A stretch of DNA of 64,000 bases from Nostoc paludosum FACHB-159. Lineage in GTDB: Bacteria; Cyanobacteriota; Cyanobacteriia; Cyanobacteriales; Nostocaceae. Shown here piece by piece: positions 8,925 through 18,486 of the stretch. The notes under the pieces were generated by a model, which saw nothing but the letters and a program-made list of their open reading frames with translations, did not search any database and was not told where the DNA came from. The stretch's first letter is position 1; the number at the start of each line of letters is the position of its first letter. The DNA is taken from positions 19,046-83,045 of the forward strand of contig NZ_JACJTU010000034.1 of assembly GCF_014698835.1 (NCBI RefSeq), written 5' to 3'. The position numbers and the translations under genes were made by a program.

Positions 8925-9125
8925 ATGTTAATACCTTCACAAAAATTTAACGGTTGCTTCTTTTGAAAAGTCTAAATGGCTGCGAAAAAATAAAATATTC
9001 CATAAAAGATAATAATTATTATTACTTACATGCTCAAAAAATTGTTTTTTGAGACAATTTATTCTTTGGAAGTCTTTTAAAACCATAGCGATCGCTATGA
9101 TTATATTCCTCATAGGATATCTAAA

Positions 9126-10076
9126 ATGCGAGAACTTTACCCAGCGATCGAACCTTACCGAGAAGGAAATTTACAGGTTTCTGACCTGCACACTATCCAT
9201 TTTGAAGAGTCGGGTAACCCCCAAGGCCAACCCATAGTTTTACTGCATGGGGGGCCTGGTGGTGGATGTCCGCCTTTTTATCGCCAATATTTCCACCCAG
9301 AAAAATGGCGGCTGGTGATGTTTGACCAGCGCGGCTGCGGTCAAAGTAAACCCCACGCTGAATTACGAGAAAACACCACTTGGGATTTAGTCAGTGATAT
9401 CGAAAAACTGCGCCAATATTTAGGTATAGAAAAATGGACAGTCTTCGGCGGTAGTTGGGGTAGCACTTTATCATTAGCCTACAGTCAAACCCATCCTTCT
9501 CGATGCACGGGATTAATTCTTCGTGGTATTTTTATGCTCAGACAAAAAGAGTTGCGATGGTTTTACCAAGAAGGTACTAGCTATATTTTTCCTGATGCTT
9601 GGGAAGAATATTTAAAACCAATTCCTATAGATGAGCGTCACGATTTGATTGCAGCATATTACAAACGCTTGACTAGCCCAGATTTAGAACTTCAATTGAC
9701 AGCGGCCCGTGCTTGGTCAATTTGGGAAGCTAGTACAAGTAGACTTTTTTTCGATCCAGAACTCATGCAAAAGTTTGGCGATAGTGAATTTGCCTCGGCT
9801 TTTGCTCGTATTGAATGCCATTATTTTACCAATAAAGGATTCTTTGAAACAGAAGATCAATTACTTTTAAATATTGACTGCATCCGCCATATCCCCGCTG
9901 TAATTGTTCAGGGACGTTATGATGTAGTTTGCCCGATGATATCAGCTTGGGAATTACATCGTGCTTGGCCAGAAGCCGAATTTATTGTGATTCCTGATGC
10001 CGGTCATTCCATGAGCGAACCAGGAATTCGTAGTGCTTTGATTGAAGCGACAGATAAGTTTGCAAACTTACAGTAG
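9126..10076 (+). CDS. pip: Proline iminopeptidase (alpha/beta hydrolase)
   Basis: A cytosolic serine peptidase that removes N-terminal proline from peptides. The protein is 316 residues, the family norm. It opens MRELYPAIEPYREGNLQVSD, has the oxyanion motif HGGPGGG (41-47), the nucleophile elbow GGSWGS with Ser110, FDQRGCGQS, and a C-terminal GRYDVVCP plus GHSMSEP supplying the Asp and His of the triad. It appears to be a single-gene unit. The upstream 200 bp is AT-rich and holds a HIP1 site but no clear regulator motif. Confidence 0.93.
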   Translation: MRELYPAIEPYREGNLQVSDLHTIHFEESGNPQGQPIVLLHGGPGGGCPPFYRQYFHPEKWRLVMFDQRGCGQSKPHAELRENTTWDLVSDIEKLRQYLGIEKWTVFGGSWGSTLSLAYSQTHPSRCTGLILRGIFMLRQKELRWFYQEGTSYIFPDAWEEYLKPIPIDERHDLIAAYYKRLTSPDLELQLTAARAWSIWEASTSRLFFDPELMQKFGDSEFASAFARIECHYFTNKGFFETEDQLLLNIDCIRHIPAVIVQGRYDVVCPMISAWELHRAWPEAEFIVIPDAGHSMSEPGIRSALIEATDKFANLQ

Positions 10077-10190
10077 AATTCAGAATTCAGTAATCAGAAG
10101 TAACAGGGTTTTGCAAGTAACAATAAAAGCGCCAGTCGTCAGAATTCAGATGAAGCTTAAGTGACTGGTGGATGTGAATAAACAGTAAAA

Positions 10191-10219
10191 CACCACACCA
10201 AATTAAAAATTTGGTGGTG
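10191..10219. terminator. Hairpin between convergent pip and Nudix genes
   Basis: CACCA and CCAAATT on the left pair with AATTTGG and TGGTG on the right, with a two-base bulge and a short A-rich loop. It lies between the converging ends of pip and the Nudix gene. A bidirectional terminator is plausible, though the T-tract is weak. Confidence 0.45.
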
Positions 10220-10294
10220 CTTCTAAATATATAGATCTCAATGCCCCACACTCTTGATTCAGAATTCTGAATTCTGAATTCTGAATTCTGTTTT

Positions 10295-10735
10295 TCAGTA
10301 GCATCGAAATGCACAAGAGGAAGATTTGACCTGAAAAAAATCTTTCATGACTCGTTTAAGCGAACTAAACTTAACCCGCCTGATAGCCTGGTTAACTTCT
10401 ACCCACTGGCGTTTTCTTTTACTTGCTTCTGGATAATCTTCACTCAGGATATCCACTGGCAATAAATACATTTTGACCTGGTAGGCTTTACCTTGTTTGC
10501 GGTATTTATAAGTGCCCAGTTGATTGGCATCCACCTGTCCAATCACCCCTGCTTCTTCCCAAGCTTCTTTGGCTGCTGAATCAGGCGGACTCATTCCTGA
10601 TGGAATATCTCCTTTAGGAATTACCCAATGCTGATGGTTACGAGTTGTAATCAACAAGATTTCGACTTTACCATTGTTAACTCTATAAGGAATGACTCCA
10701 GACTGTTTAAAAACTTTACTAATTTTTCGACCCAT
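10295..10735 (-). CDS. Nudix hydrolase
   Basis: A 146-residue Nudix hydrolase, which cleaves nucleoside diphosphates linked to another moiety. The Nudix helix reads GDIPSGM, then SPPDSAA, then KEAWEEAGV. It keeps the metal-binding EExG(V), but the first Glu of the G-x5-E consensus is Met and the Arg is Lys. VIPKGDIP before the box and HHWVIPKG-like context resemble the diphosphoinositol-polyphosphate and Ap4A hydrolase group. The ATG at 10735 is clear. Substrate unknown. Confidence 0.85.
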   Translation of the reverse strand: MGRKISKVFKQSGVIPYRVNNGKVEILLITTRNHQHWVIPKGDIPSGMSPPDSAAKEAWEEAGVIGQVDANQLGTYKYRKQGKAYQVKMYLLPVDILSEDYPEASKRKRQWVEVNQAIRRVKFSSLKRVMKDFFQVKSSSCAFRCY

Positions 10736-11024
10736 GCGACTTATATCCTGTACTGTTTAATTGTTTTGTACAATGTTTATTTCACAAAGTCGAGAGCTGA
10801 TACCGGGTAATTTTTGATTATTTTTTGTTTATGTAAGTAAATCGGCACAATAAAACCGAACTGTGTGAAAAAAAGGAAATAAGGCTCAAACCCTTTTTCT
10901 CCCGATCCTTACCCCTTGCTCCTGCGTTTTGGCAACAATAATTATTGACGCCGACGACTTACTTAAATTTCTTTTCGCCAGTTCCGTACAGACAAGGCTT
11001 AATCACATCTCTACCTACTTCCTT

Positions 11025-11927
11025 TTACGTTTGTTGACCACTTTTTAGCCGAGCGATGTCACGCAACGGTGGTGCGCCAAACAACCGACTGTATTCACGG
11101 CTAAACTGTGAAGGACTTTCATAACCCACATGATGGCTGGCTGTTGCCGCATCCATGCCCTGCCCCAGCATTAAACGACGGGCTTGTTGGAGCCTGAGTT
11201 GTTTTTGATATTGTAAAGGACTCATGGCAGTGACAGATTTAAAATGATGATGAAGAGATGACGGACTCATGCAGGCTTCACGAGCGATCGCTTCAATCCG
11301 AAATGGCTTTTCATAGTTCCATTTGAGCCAGTTAATCGCTCTGCTAATCCCCTGAAGGTGTTTATCGGCTAAGGCTATCTGTCGCAATCGCGCACTTTGT
11401 TCGCCTGATAGCAAACGGTAGAGAATTTCTCGTACAACCAAAGGCGCGAGGATGGCAATATCTTCGGGAGTTTGCAACAACCTTAAAAGTCGGATGGCTG
11501 CATCCAGCAGTTGGGGACTAACAGGACTTAAAGACAAGCCCGGTGGTTGTTGGTTAGCAGTAGCGTCTAGTTTTGCCTCCATCATCAGTGTACTGAGTTC
11601 TCCCGGATCTAAATCTAACCGGAGGCATAGATACGGAACAGTTGGCGTTGCTTCAATCACTTGACCGACCACAGGGAGATCGATGGACACTACCAAACAT
11701 CGATCTTGACCATAAACATACAAATTGTTCGCCAACATCACCTGCTTCTTCCCCTGAGCGACAATGCATAGAGCAGGTTCATGGAGAGCATGGAGAGGCG
11801 CAGTTGGTTCGGAGGAGCGAATTAAAAACAATCGCTCGATCGCTGTGGCATGGACACCATCACCTTTACTGTTCTGTGCAATTAAAGCTGCAAGCTCAGA
11901 GTGCTGCTTTGTAATCGTCTGTTCCAT
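11025..11927 (-). CDS. AraC-family transcriptional regulator
   Basis: A 300-residue cytosolic DNA-binding protein. The N-terminal AraC_N cupin-like ligand domain covers about 20-170 (ERLFLIRSSEPTAPLHALHEPALCIVAQGKKQ). Two HTH motifs sit at the C-terminus (IEAIAREACMSPSSLHHHFKSVTAMSPLQYQKQLRLQ and ATASHHVGYESPSQFSREYSRLFG, each read as separate helices). It is divergent from an SDR gene across 238 bp, a common arrangement in which the AraC protein activates the neighbouring reductase. The ligand is unknown. Confidence 0.9.
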   Translation of the reverse strand: MEQTITKQHSELAALIAQNSKGDGVHATAIERLFLIRSSEPTAPLHALHEPALCIVAQGKKQVMLANNLYVYGQDRCLVVSIDLPVVGQVIEATPTVPYLCLRLDLDPGELSTLMMEAKLDATANQQPPGLSLSPVSPQLLDAAIRLLRLLQTPEDIAILAPLVVREILYRLLSGEQSARLRQIALADKHLQGISRAINWLKWNYEKPFRIEAIAREACMSPSSLHHHFKSVTAMSPLQYQKQLRLQQARRLMLGQGMDAATASHHVGYESPSQFSREYSRLFGAPPLRDIARLKSGQQT

Positions 11928-12165
11928 AATCTTGCTTGAAATCTTTTATCAGACTAACATTCAGGGCAGCCACAATATATTCAGCCACTTGTGTCAGTCT
12001 AGCTTTTGAGCATAGGCAATAAAAAGAATGCAGGATTAGGCAAGAATTGAGCAGGTTCAGATTACCGCATCAGGTTTTGACTCTCTTAGATTAAGAGTGT
12101 GCCGGACAATCAATCCAAGGTTCGGCGCAATATCGAACTATTAGATACCTCAACTAATTGATTTT

Positions 12166-12900
12166 ATGACTACCAACCAACAAAAAGTCGTATTGATTAC
12201 GGGCGCAAGCAGCGGCATCGGTGAAGCAACAGCACGTCTACTCGCTCGCAAAGGTATCCATGTCGTGCTGGGCGCACGGCGTACTGAGCGCCTGGAAACC
12301 CTAGTGGCTGCCATCCGTTCTGAGGGCGGCTTTGCAGAGTACCAGACTCTCGATGTCACTAGTCGTGTTGGCTTCCAAGCCTTTGTAGAATTTGCTCAGA
12401 ACAAATTTGGGCGCGTTGATGTCATCGTCAACAATGCTGGCGTCATGCCACTCTCGAAGCTAGAAGCCCTCAAGGTTGATGAATGGGACTGGATGATTGA
12501 TGTGAATATTCGTGGCGTACTCAATGGCATCGCCGCCGGACTGCCACTAATGAAACGTCAGGGGTTTGGCCAGTTCGTCAACTTGTCTTCCATTGGTGGA
12601 CACGCCGTTTGGCCAACCTGCGCCGTTTACTCAGCTACCAAGTTCGCTGTCCTAGCGATTTCGGAGGGACTGCGCCAGGAAAATAGCGACATTCGTGTAA
12701 CAGTGATTTCGCCAGGTGTAACTGAGTCCGAACTGGCCGATACTATTACTGATGCCGAAGCTGGCAAAGGGATGCAGGAATTTCGGAGAATAGCACTTCC
12801 GGCTGAGGCTATTGCCAGAGCGATCGCCTTTTCCATCGACCAACCAGATGATGTGGATGTCAATGAGATTATCGTGCGCCCTACGGCTAGCCCGTATTAA
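12166..12900 (+). CDS. SDR-family NAD(P)-dependent oxidoreductase
   Basis: 244 residues, classical SDR. It has ITGASSGIGE (11-20), an Arg-rich dinucleotide loop GARRTERLE that favours NADP, NNAG (89-92), Ser near 141, and YSATK (Tyr155, Lys159). Its length and sequence style are of the YdfG/serine-dehydrogenase-like group, and it is not close to the SDR at 7640. It is divergent from the AraC regulator, which I infer controls it. Substrate not deducible. Confidence 0.9.
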   Translation: MTTNQQKVVLITGASSGIGEATARLLARKGIHVVLGARRTERLETLVAAIRSEGGFAEYQTLDVTSRVGFQAFVEFAQNKFGRVDVIVNNAGVMPLSKLEALKVDEWDWMIDVNIRGVLNGIAAGLPLMKRQGFGQFVNLSSIGGHAVWPTCAVYSATKFAVLAISEGLRQENSDIRVTVISPGVTESELADTITDAEAGKGMQEFRRIALPAEAIARAIAFSIDQPDDVDVNEIIVRPTASPY

Positions 12901-13069
12901 ACTTCAACGGAATTTTCGATTAATATCAAGCCTGATATATAGCGGATGCTGGTGAAGCTAGAGTAGTATCCACAGCCACGCCTGAATACCTAAATTTTCT
13001 GGTAAAAAATTATTTTCATATTTGGTAATATTGGGCCGGGGTCTCAATTCCCAGCCCCCAACCCCCAAT

Positions 13070-14239
13070 TCATGGTTTGAGTACAACTTTGATACAGTTG
13101 TCTTTCCTTTGATTGAAAATTTCGTAGCCGTGGGGTGCTTGTTCTAGAGGTAGAGTATGGGTGATGACAAAAGAGGGGTCTATCTTACCATCTTCGATGT
13201 AACTGAGTAACGCAGGCAAGTACTTATGAACGTGGGTTTGTCCCATTTTGAATGTTAAGGCTTTGTTCATGGCAGCGCCCATTGGCATTTTGTCTATAAC
13301 ACCAACGTAAACACCAGGAATTGAGATGTGACCGCCTTTGCGACAGGCAACCATCATTTGTCTTAGGACAATTGGTCGGTCTGTTTCTAGACGTACTGCT
13401 TGCTTGGCTTGGTCGTACAAGTAATCCAAATCGATGCCGTGTGCTTCCATTCCCACAGCATCAATACAAGCATCCGGCCCGCGACCACCCGTCATTTCTT
13501 TGAGGGCTTCTCCAACATCGACCTTTTCGTAATTAAGCGTCTCGGCACCGCCATACTTCTCGGCTAAACTTAGGCGTTCGGGAATTCGATCGATCGCAAT
13601 TACACGTTCAGCACCAAGCAGATAAGCGCTTCTAATGGTAAATTGTCCCACTGGCCCACAGCCCCAGACTGCGACAATATCACCGGGCTGAATATTGCAG
13701 TTGTCTGCTGCCATATAGCCCGTAGGCAAGATATCTGTAAGAAACAGTACTTGTTCGTCTGTGAGTCCATCAGGAATTTTGAATAAACCGACATCAGCAA
13801 AGGGAACGCGGGCGTATTCAGCTTGACCTCCGGCATAGCCACCCATCATATGGGAGTAGCCAAAAAGACCAGATGGAGAATAACCCATTAATTTTTCTGC
13901 CATCCAAGCATTTGGGTTAGAGTTATCGCACAATGACCAGAAATCATGTTGGCAGAAGTAGCAATGACCGCAGGAAATGGTGAATGGTACGATTACGCGA
14001 TCGCCTTTCTTCAAATTCTTGACAGCACTGCCCAGTTCAACGACTTCCCCCATGAATTCGTGACCCATGATATCGCCCTTTTCCATCGTGGGGATGTAGC
14101 CGTTATAAATGTGTAAATCAGAACCACAAATCGCTGTTGTGGTGATTTTAACAATAGCATCACGCGGATTAAGGATTTTTGGATCGGGTACTGTTTCGAC
14201 CCGCATATCGTTAGCACCATTCCAGCAAACTGCTTTCAT
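13070..14239 (-). CDS. Zinc-dependent alcohol dehydrogenase (tandem copy 2)
   Basis: 389 residues, medium-chain dehydrogenase of the formaldehyde-dehydrogenase-like subgroup. Catalytic zinc ligands are visible in TTAICGSDLH and GHEFMGEVVE. Structural zinc cysteines are in CGHCYFCQHDFWSLCD, and the Rossmann motif is VWGCGPVGQF. An AGAGG-like ribosome site lies just upstream of the ATG at 14239. It is the last gene of a three-gene minus-strand operon, 43 bp after its close paralogue. The aldehyde or alcohol substrate is unknown. Roughly three-quarters of residues match copy 1 by eye. Confidence 0.9.
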   Translation of the reverse strand: MKAVCWNGANDMRVETVPDPKILNPRDAIVKITTTAICGSDLHIYNGYIPTMEKGDIMGHEFMGEVVELGSAVKNLKKGDRVIVPFTISCGHCYFCQHDFWSLCDNSNPNAWMAEKLMGYSPSGLFGYSHMMGGYAGGQAEYARVPFADVGLFKIPDGLTDEQVLFLTDILPTGYMAADNCNIQPGDIVAVWGCGPVGQFTIRSAYLLGAERVIAIDRIPERLSLAEKYGGAETLNYEKVDVGEALKEMTGGRGPDACIDAVGMEAHGIDLDYLYDQAKQAVRLETDRPIVLRQMMVACRKGGHISIPGVYVGVIDKMPMGAAMNKALTFKMGQTHVHKYLPALLSYIEDGKIDPSFVITHTLPLEQAPHGYEIFNQRKDNCIKVVLKP

Positions 14240-14282
14240 TATTTTTCCTCTTGTGTATTACGCATTAAGTTGTCTAGTTAAC

Positions 14283-15452
14283 TCAAGGCTGCAACCTGAC
14301 TTTTATACAATGTTCTTTTTTGTGCTTGAACAACTCGAAGCCATGCTTTGCTTCTGTCAGAGGCAAGTGATGTGTGAATACGGTAGATGGATCGACTTCA
14401 CCCTTCAAAACATAATCCAACAACATAGGCATATACTTCTGACCGAACATTTGCCCCATTCTGAAGGTCATAGCTTTGTTCATGGCAGCACCCATCGGCA
14501 TCTTGTCCACAAAGCCACCATAAACACCCATAATTGACAAGGTACCGGCTTTGCGACCAGCCACCATCATTTGCCGTAGGACATGGGGGCGATCGGTTTC
14601 TAGGCGGACTGCTTGCTTGGCTTCGTCGTATACTCCTTCTAGACCGGTGCCGTGGGCTTCTAGTCCGACTGCATCAATACAGGCATCGGGGCCGCGTCCT
14701 CCCGTCATTTCTTTGAGAGCTTCCCCAGCATCAACTTCTTCGTAGTTGATAATCTCTGCTTTGGCAAAATCTCTAGCTAGTTGTAACCGTTCGGGAACTC
14801 TATCAATACCAATGACCCGTTCTGCACCTAGTAAATAAGCACTACGCATAGCGAATTGTCCGACTGGCCCACAACCCCACACCGCTACAATATCTCCAGG
14901 CTGGATATTACATAAATCTGCACCCATGTAGCCAGTGGGAAAAGCATCAGAAATCGGTAGCAGCTTTTCGTCAGGAATATCTTTGGGAACTTTGATTGTG
15001 CCCAAATCGGCAAAGGGTAAGCGCACGTATTCTGCGAAAGCACCTGCATAGCCACCAAACGCGTGGGAGTAGCCATAAATGCCTGATGTAGAAAAACCGT
15101 AGACTTTTTCTGCCATCCAAGCGTTGGGGTTAGAGTTATCGCACAATGACCACATTTGGCGTTCGCAGTAGAAGCAATGACCGCAACCAATCATTGAAGA
15201 AACAACAACGCGATCGCCTTTTTGCAATTTCTTGACTTCACTACCAATTTCAACGATTTCCCCCATAAATTCGTGACCAATAATGTCACCTGGTTGCATC
15301 GTGGGAATGTAGCCATCATAGATGTGCAAGTCAGAACCGCAAATAGTTGCTGATGTCACTTTGAGAATAGCATCGCGCGGGTTAAGTATTTTGGGATCTG
15401 GTACTGTTTCCACCCGCACATCGTTAGCGCCATACCAACACACTGCTTTCAT
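14283..15452 (-). CDS. Zinc-dependent alcohol dehydrogenase (tandem copy 1)
   Basis: 389 residues, the same family as its downstream neighbour. Zinc and cofactor motifs are conserved: ATICGSDLH, GHEFMGEIVE, CGHCFYCERQMWSLCD and VWGCGPVGQF. It starts 6 bp after the SRPBCC stop codon with an AAGGA ribosome site, so translation is probably coupled. The equal lengths and collinear similarity indicate tandem duplication. It differs from copy 2 mainly around the substrate-side loops (AFGGYAGAFAEYVRLPFADLG against MMGGYAGGQAEYARVPFADVG when split), suggesting diverged specificity. Confidence 0.9.
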   Translation of the reverse strand: MKAVCWYGANDVRVETVPDPKILNPRDAILKVTSATICGSDLHIYDGYIPTMQPGDIIGHEFMGEIVEIGSEVKKLQKGDRVVVSSMIGCGHCFYCERQMWSLCDNSNPNAWMAEKVYGFSTSGIYGYSHAFGGYAGAFAEYVRLPFADLGTIKVPKDIPDEKLLPISDAFPTGYMGADLCNIQPGDIVAVWGCGPVGQFAMRSAYLLGAERVIGIDRVPERLQLARDFAKAEIINYEEVDAGEALKEMTGGRGPDACIDAVGLEAHGTGLEGVYDEAKQAVRLETDRPHVLRQMMVAGRKAGTLSIMGVYGGFVDKMPMGAAMNKAMTFRMGQMFGQKYMPMLLDYVLKGEVDPSTVFTHHLPLTEAKHGFELFKHKKEHCIKVRLQP

Positions 15453-15458
15453 GACAAT

Positions 15459-15962
15459 TTATCCTTTACCTCTTGGTTGACCTTCTGTTGTGGCAATTTC
15501 GCCTGCTTCCATCAGCATTTTGAAGTGGCGTAAATCTTCTGTCAGGTTATGTTTTGGGTCTTCACCGAAGAGTTTAGCGATGCCTGCGGCGGGCTTCGCC
15601 AACACATTTCCAATCACACCACCAGGCGGGTTATATTCCCTAACTACTTTGACCTCAGTACCACGATTACCTGGCGCTGGCTTAAACTGAACTACACCAG
15701 AGTTTTGAATTTCTGCACTTTGAACCGAAGCCCAAGCAATTACTTCGTTTTCCTTATCTTCAAGGATGACTGCATCCCACTCTAAGGTTGTATCTAAGAG
15801 TCCTTCAACAATCCAGTGGGTTTTCTTCTCGTCGTAGACCTTTACTTCTTTGAGATGCTTGATGAAGCGCGGTAAATTTTCAAAGTTACGCCAAAATCGG
15901 TAAAGTTCTTCTGCTGGTTTGTTAATGGTTACAGTCTTTTCAACTTTCACTCGTTCGCTCAT
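15459..15962 (-). CDS. SRPBCC (START-like cyclase/dehydrase) protein
   Basis: About 167 residues, forming a START/Bet-v1-like helix-grip fold that binds hydrophobic ligands. It shows VEKTVTINKPAEELYRFWRNFENLPRFIKH-type opening (read in parts) and ends in LFGEDPKHNLTEDLRHFKMLMEAGEI. The sequence holds two ATGs at 15968 and 15962; the second is preferred because GAGG sits 8 bp upstream of it. It is the first gene of the operon with the two alcohol dehydrogenases. I infer a ligand-handling role for the same substrate. Such proteins also occur beside membrane stress genes, so this is uncertain. Confidence 0.85.
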   Translation of the reverse strand: MSERVKVEKTVTINKPAEELYRFWRNFENLPRFIKHLKEVKVYDEKKTHWIVEGLLDTTLEWDAVILEDKENEVIAWASVQSAEIQNSGVVQFKPAPGNRGTEVKVVREYNPPGGVIGNVLAKPAAGIAKLFGEDPKHNLTEDLRHFKMLMEAGEIATTEGQPRGKG

Positions 15963-16634
15963 CGTCATTACCTCTTGTACTTGCTGGTTATATATTTTGT
16001 TGTTTTCTATAAAAGCTTGAAAAAATTTATCTACACTTCTATATTTTTTAAACTTTTATTTGGAAATTAATTGTCTTTCAATAGTACTAGTTTTTCAACA
16101 TTTTGCTACTGCAAAAGTAGTAATTAAATTTTGAATACATAGTTACTTTTTTATGTTCAGATGTATCCTAAAGCTTCAGTTAGGGAAGTGACAGTAAGTA
16201 TTTTTATCTGCCCTTTGGCAACCCAATTACTTCAATTTGCTAACACTAAATTTCAGCAAATAGGAATTTATAAATAGTCTACCTAGAGAAGTGAAAAATC
16301 ACCTCAACCGTAGGGTAGGGTGTCTGGATTGTATCCTGCTTGTTAATTCTGCTCTTTATTAGTAGCCTAAAACTATCAATAATCAACCTTTAGGGTGATT
16401 TAATCATCAGAATACGGTGAAAATAATGCTTTTATATTTTGATTGTTTATTGCGATGTCTGAGACAAGCTTGACTAGATAGTTGCGAAATTAAGGGTGCG
16501 ATCGCAAGACAATAAAATTTCCGGTTGATTCTAAATGCTATTTAGTTTGAAACAAAAATATTATAAAATATGTATTCCTAGTTTTTTCTCCCTCAATGGA
16601 TTTCTCCGTGGAATCAATGGAAAATCTAAAATTA
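15963..16634. other. AT-rich upstream region of the dehydrogenase operon
   Basis: No gene is recognised in 672 bp. The part next to 15962 should carry the operon promoter. The sequence is AT-rich with poly-T runs near 16020-16080 and one HIP1 site near 16499. I see no convincing NtcA site or other operator. Confidence 0.4.
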
Positions 16635-16991
16635 CTAGGTTGTTGTAATCTGCCGAAGAAAGCCTATATTCAAATCTAGCTTATTACCTAGCCATAGTGC
16701 GCGATCGGTGTGGTCTGTTAAATCATCGCCGGTTTCAGGATGAACGAGAATATCCAAACCTTGACGATTTAGCATTAACCAGGGGACGACTTTATCAAAC
16801 TGATTTGGTAAGAAAGCAACTTGATACATTCCTTGTGGGTGGGGGCCGATGGGCTGGTCAAACCAGCGTCCAAGCTTTACGTTAAATCTAGCGCCCAATC
16901 CTTCACGCACACGGGCGGCAACCTCACGAGTTGCGGCATCAAAGTAGACATGAGCGTGAAAACCAACGATGTCTGTAGTATCTTTTTCCAT
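16635..16991 (-). CDS. DOPA 4,5-dioxygenase-family protein
   Basis: About 118 residues. It matches the small DOPA 4,5-dioxygenase-like family: GFHAHVYFD near the start with a His-x-His metal pair, PIGPHPQGMYQVAF, DILVHPETGDDLTDH and a closing LWLGNKLDLN. Family members are extradiol-type ring-cleaving enzymes in fungi; bacterial substrates are mostly unknown. The ATG at 16991 is preferred over an upstream GTG at 17006, because the GGAG around that GTG is well placed (9 bp) as the ribosome site for the ATG. Confidence 0.85.
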   Translation of the reverse strand: MEKDTTDIVGFHAHVYFDAATREVAARVREGLGARFNVKLGRWFDQPIGPHPQGMYQVAFLPNQFDKVVPWLMLNRQGLDILVHPETGDDLTDHTDRALWLGNKLDLNIGFLRQITTT

Positions 16992-17266
16992 TGTTTTTAG
17001 CTCCACTTTTTGCTCTCAAGTCTAATTTTTTTGTCACTCAAAAAGCGTTGGGATTGTCCCAATTTTACCAACTAGCGTGGAGTTAGCGATCGCTTGCGTA
17101 ATAATTATTTCTAAAAATCTTTGTAACACACCAACTGATTATAGGGGTGTACCGCTGTACGCCCCTACAAATGTTGTATCTCTATATCAACTATTTCTTA
17201 AACTCAAAAAGACGATGCATTTCAGTTAACAGTCAACAGTCATGTATGACTTACGCAATTTAATAC

Positions 17267-17803
17267 TTAGTTAACGCTTGAAGCACTTCTAGTTTCTTTA
17301 ACAAGTTCATCTTTTTTAGCGGTAACAGAAAGATGCACAATATATACTGAACAAGGAGCATGGTGAAGAACGTAGTTACTCACACTACCCAGAAAGAATT
17401 CGGTCAGCCCAGAACGACCGCGACGCCCCATCACAATTAAGTCGGCGTCATAACTACGTGCTAAGTCACAAATGAGGCGACCGGGATTCCCAAGATTTTG
17501 GGTAAATTCCGTAGTAATACCTGCTGTATTAGCTTGGGCACAGAAAGATTGTAACATTTGGATACCTTGAGTTTTAAAGCTCTCCCACTGCTTTTGGTAT
17601 AACTCGAAGCTTTGACTGTTCAATCCCGGATAGTAGTCAAAATTAGATACCATAGGTACGTAAGGACTACCTTCTTCTTCTGGTGATAGAACATGCAGCA
17701 GCATTAAGCTAGCTTGTGTTAACTGTGCTAAACTTAACGCTTGGTCAAAAACCTTTTGCCCTACTTCCGACCTATCTAATGCAACTAAAATCTTTTTAAA
17801 CAT
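17267..17803 (-). CDS. Universal stress protein (UspA family)
   Basis: 178 residues, a single USP domain: FKKILVALDRSEVGQKVFDQA at the start and the ATP-binding motif GRRGRSGLTEFFLGSVSNYVLHH (given here as family signature G-x2-G-x9-G-S) near residue 140. This motif class binds ATP. USP proteins respond to starvation, redox and light stress in cyanobacteria. The insert YVPMVSNFDYYPGLNSQSFELYQKQW is typical of Nostoc members. It stands alone. The downstream DOPA-dioxygenase-like gene is on the same strand, but 275 bp away. Confidence 0.92.
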   Translation of the reverse strand: MFKKILVALDRSEVGQKVFDQALSLAQLTQASLMLLHVLSPEEEGSPYVPMVSNFDYYPGLNSQSFELYQKQWESFKTQGIQMLQSFCAQANTAGITTEFTQNLGNPGRLICDLARSYDADLIVMGRRGRSGLTEFFLGSVSNYVLHHAPCSVYIVHLSVTAKKDELVKETRSASSVN

Positions 17804-18486
17804 ATAGACCCCCAGTTCTATTGGTAATTAATTGGTCTTTACGATTTGGGATTTGCAGATGCTGGATTGTTATGAATGAGCAAACCATCTGCTATGTTTG
17901 CTGACATTTTGAAGTATTTTGAATAACCATGCAGTGCTGACACTAGAAGAATTGCAGTCAAACAATCGCTGCGGGGTGTCAGTTTAGCAATTTTTGAATT
18001 TTAAATTCCTGAAACGTTTTAGTTTGATAGTTATATTTATAGCAAAAGAATTTGAGATAGTTGTGAAGAAAGCAAATGCATTTAATATTTAATCTTTCTT
18101 CAAACAGCCCCAGCCTCAAATTGAGTTTGGGACTAGGGCGTATTTATTTTGACGCTCAACAAGCTGCTTTACAAAAGTTAATTGCTAATACAGCAGATTC
18201 CAACTTGATGAGGTACAAACCAATGTTTTTAAACGCAAAGGGTCGCAGAGTCAAGCGCAGAGGTACACAGAGGTTTTCTTAGTTACGCATTAATAAAATG
18301 GTGTACTGACTAATTACATCAGGAGATTAGGAAGTGCTATTTTTATCTGAAACACGTTGTAACTTTGTAGAGTCAATGACAATTATTATACCAATACGCA
18401 ATTAAGCAACACGTCCTTGGTGAAGACGCGATGAACCCTTGTCTCTACAAGTCTGGATTCTGGATTCTGAATTCTGAATTCTTAGC
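17804..18486. other. Gene-poor region upstream of the UspA gene
   Basis: 683 bp with no supported gene. A 68-codon frame at 18076-18282 was rejected because its tail is translated repeat DNA (18236-18275, the CGCAGAGG type) and it resembles nothing I know. Near the right end, ATTCTGAATTC repeats (18459-18482) recur elsewhere (10257-10289). Confidence 0.5.

Noticed and set aside
9049..9237. Small plus-strand frame overlapping the pip start
   Set aside because: It overlaps a well-supported enzyme and has no recognisable features.
10087..10314. 75-codon minus-strand frame after pip
   Set aside because: It is built from ATTCTGAATTC repeats and a terminator-like hairpin.
18076..18282. 68-codon plus-strand frame
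   Set aside because: Its C-terminus is translated repeat DNA and no family is recognised.
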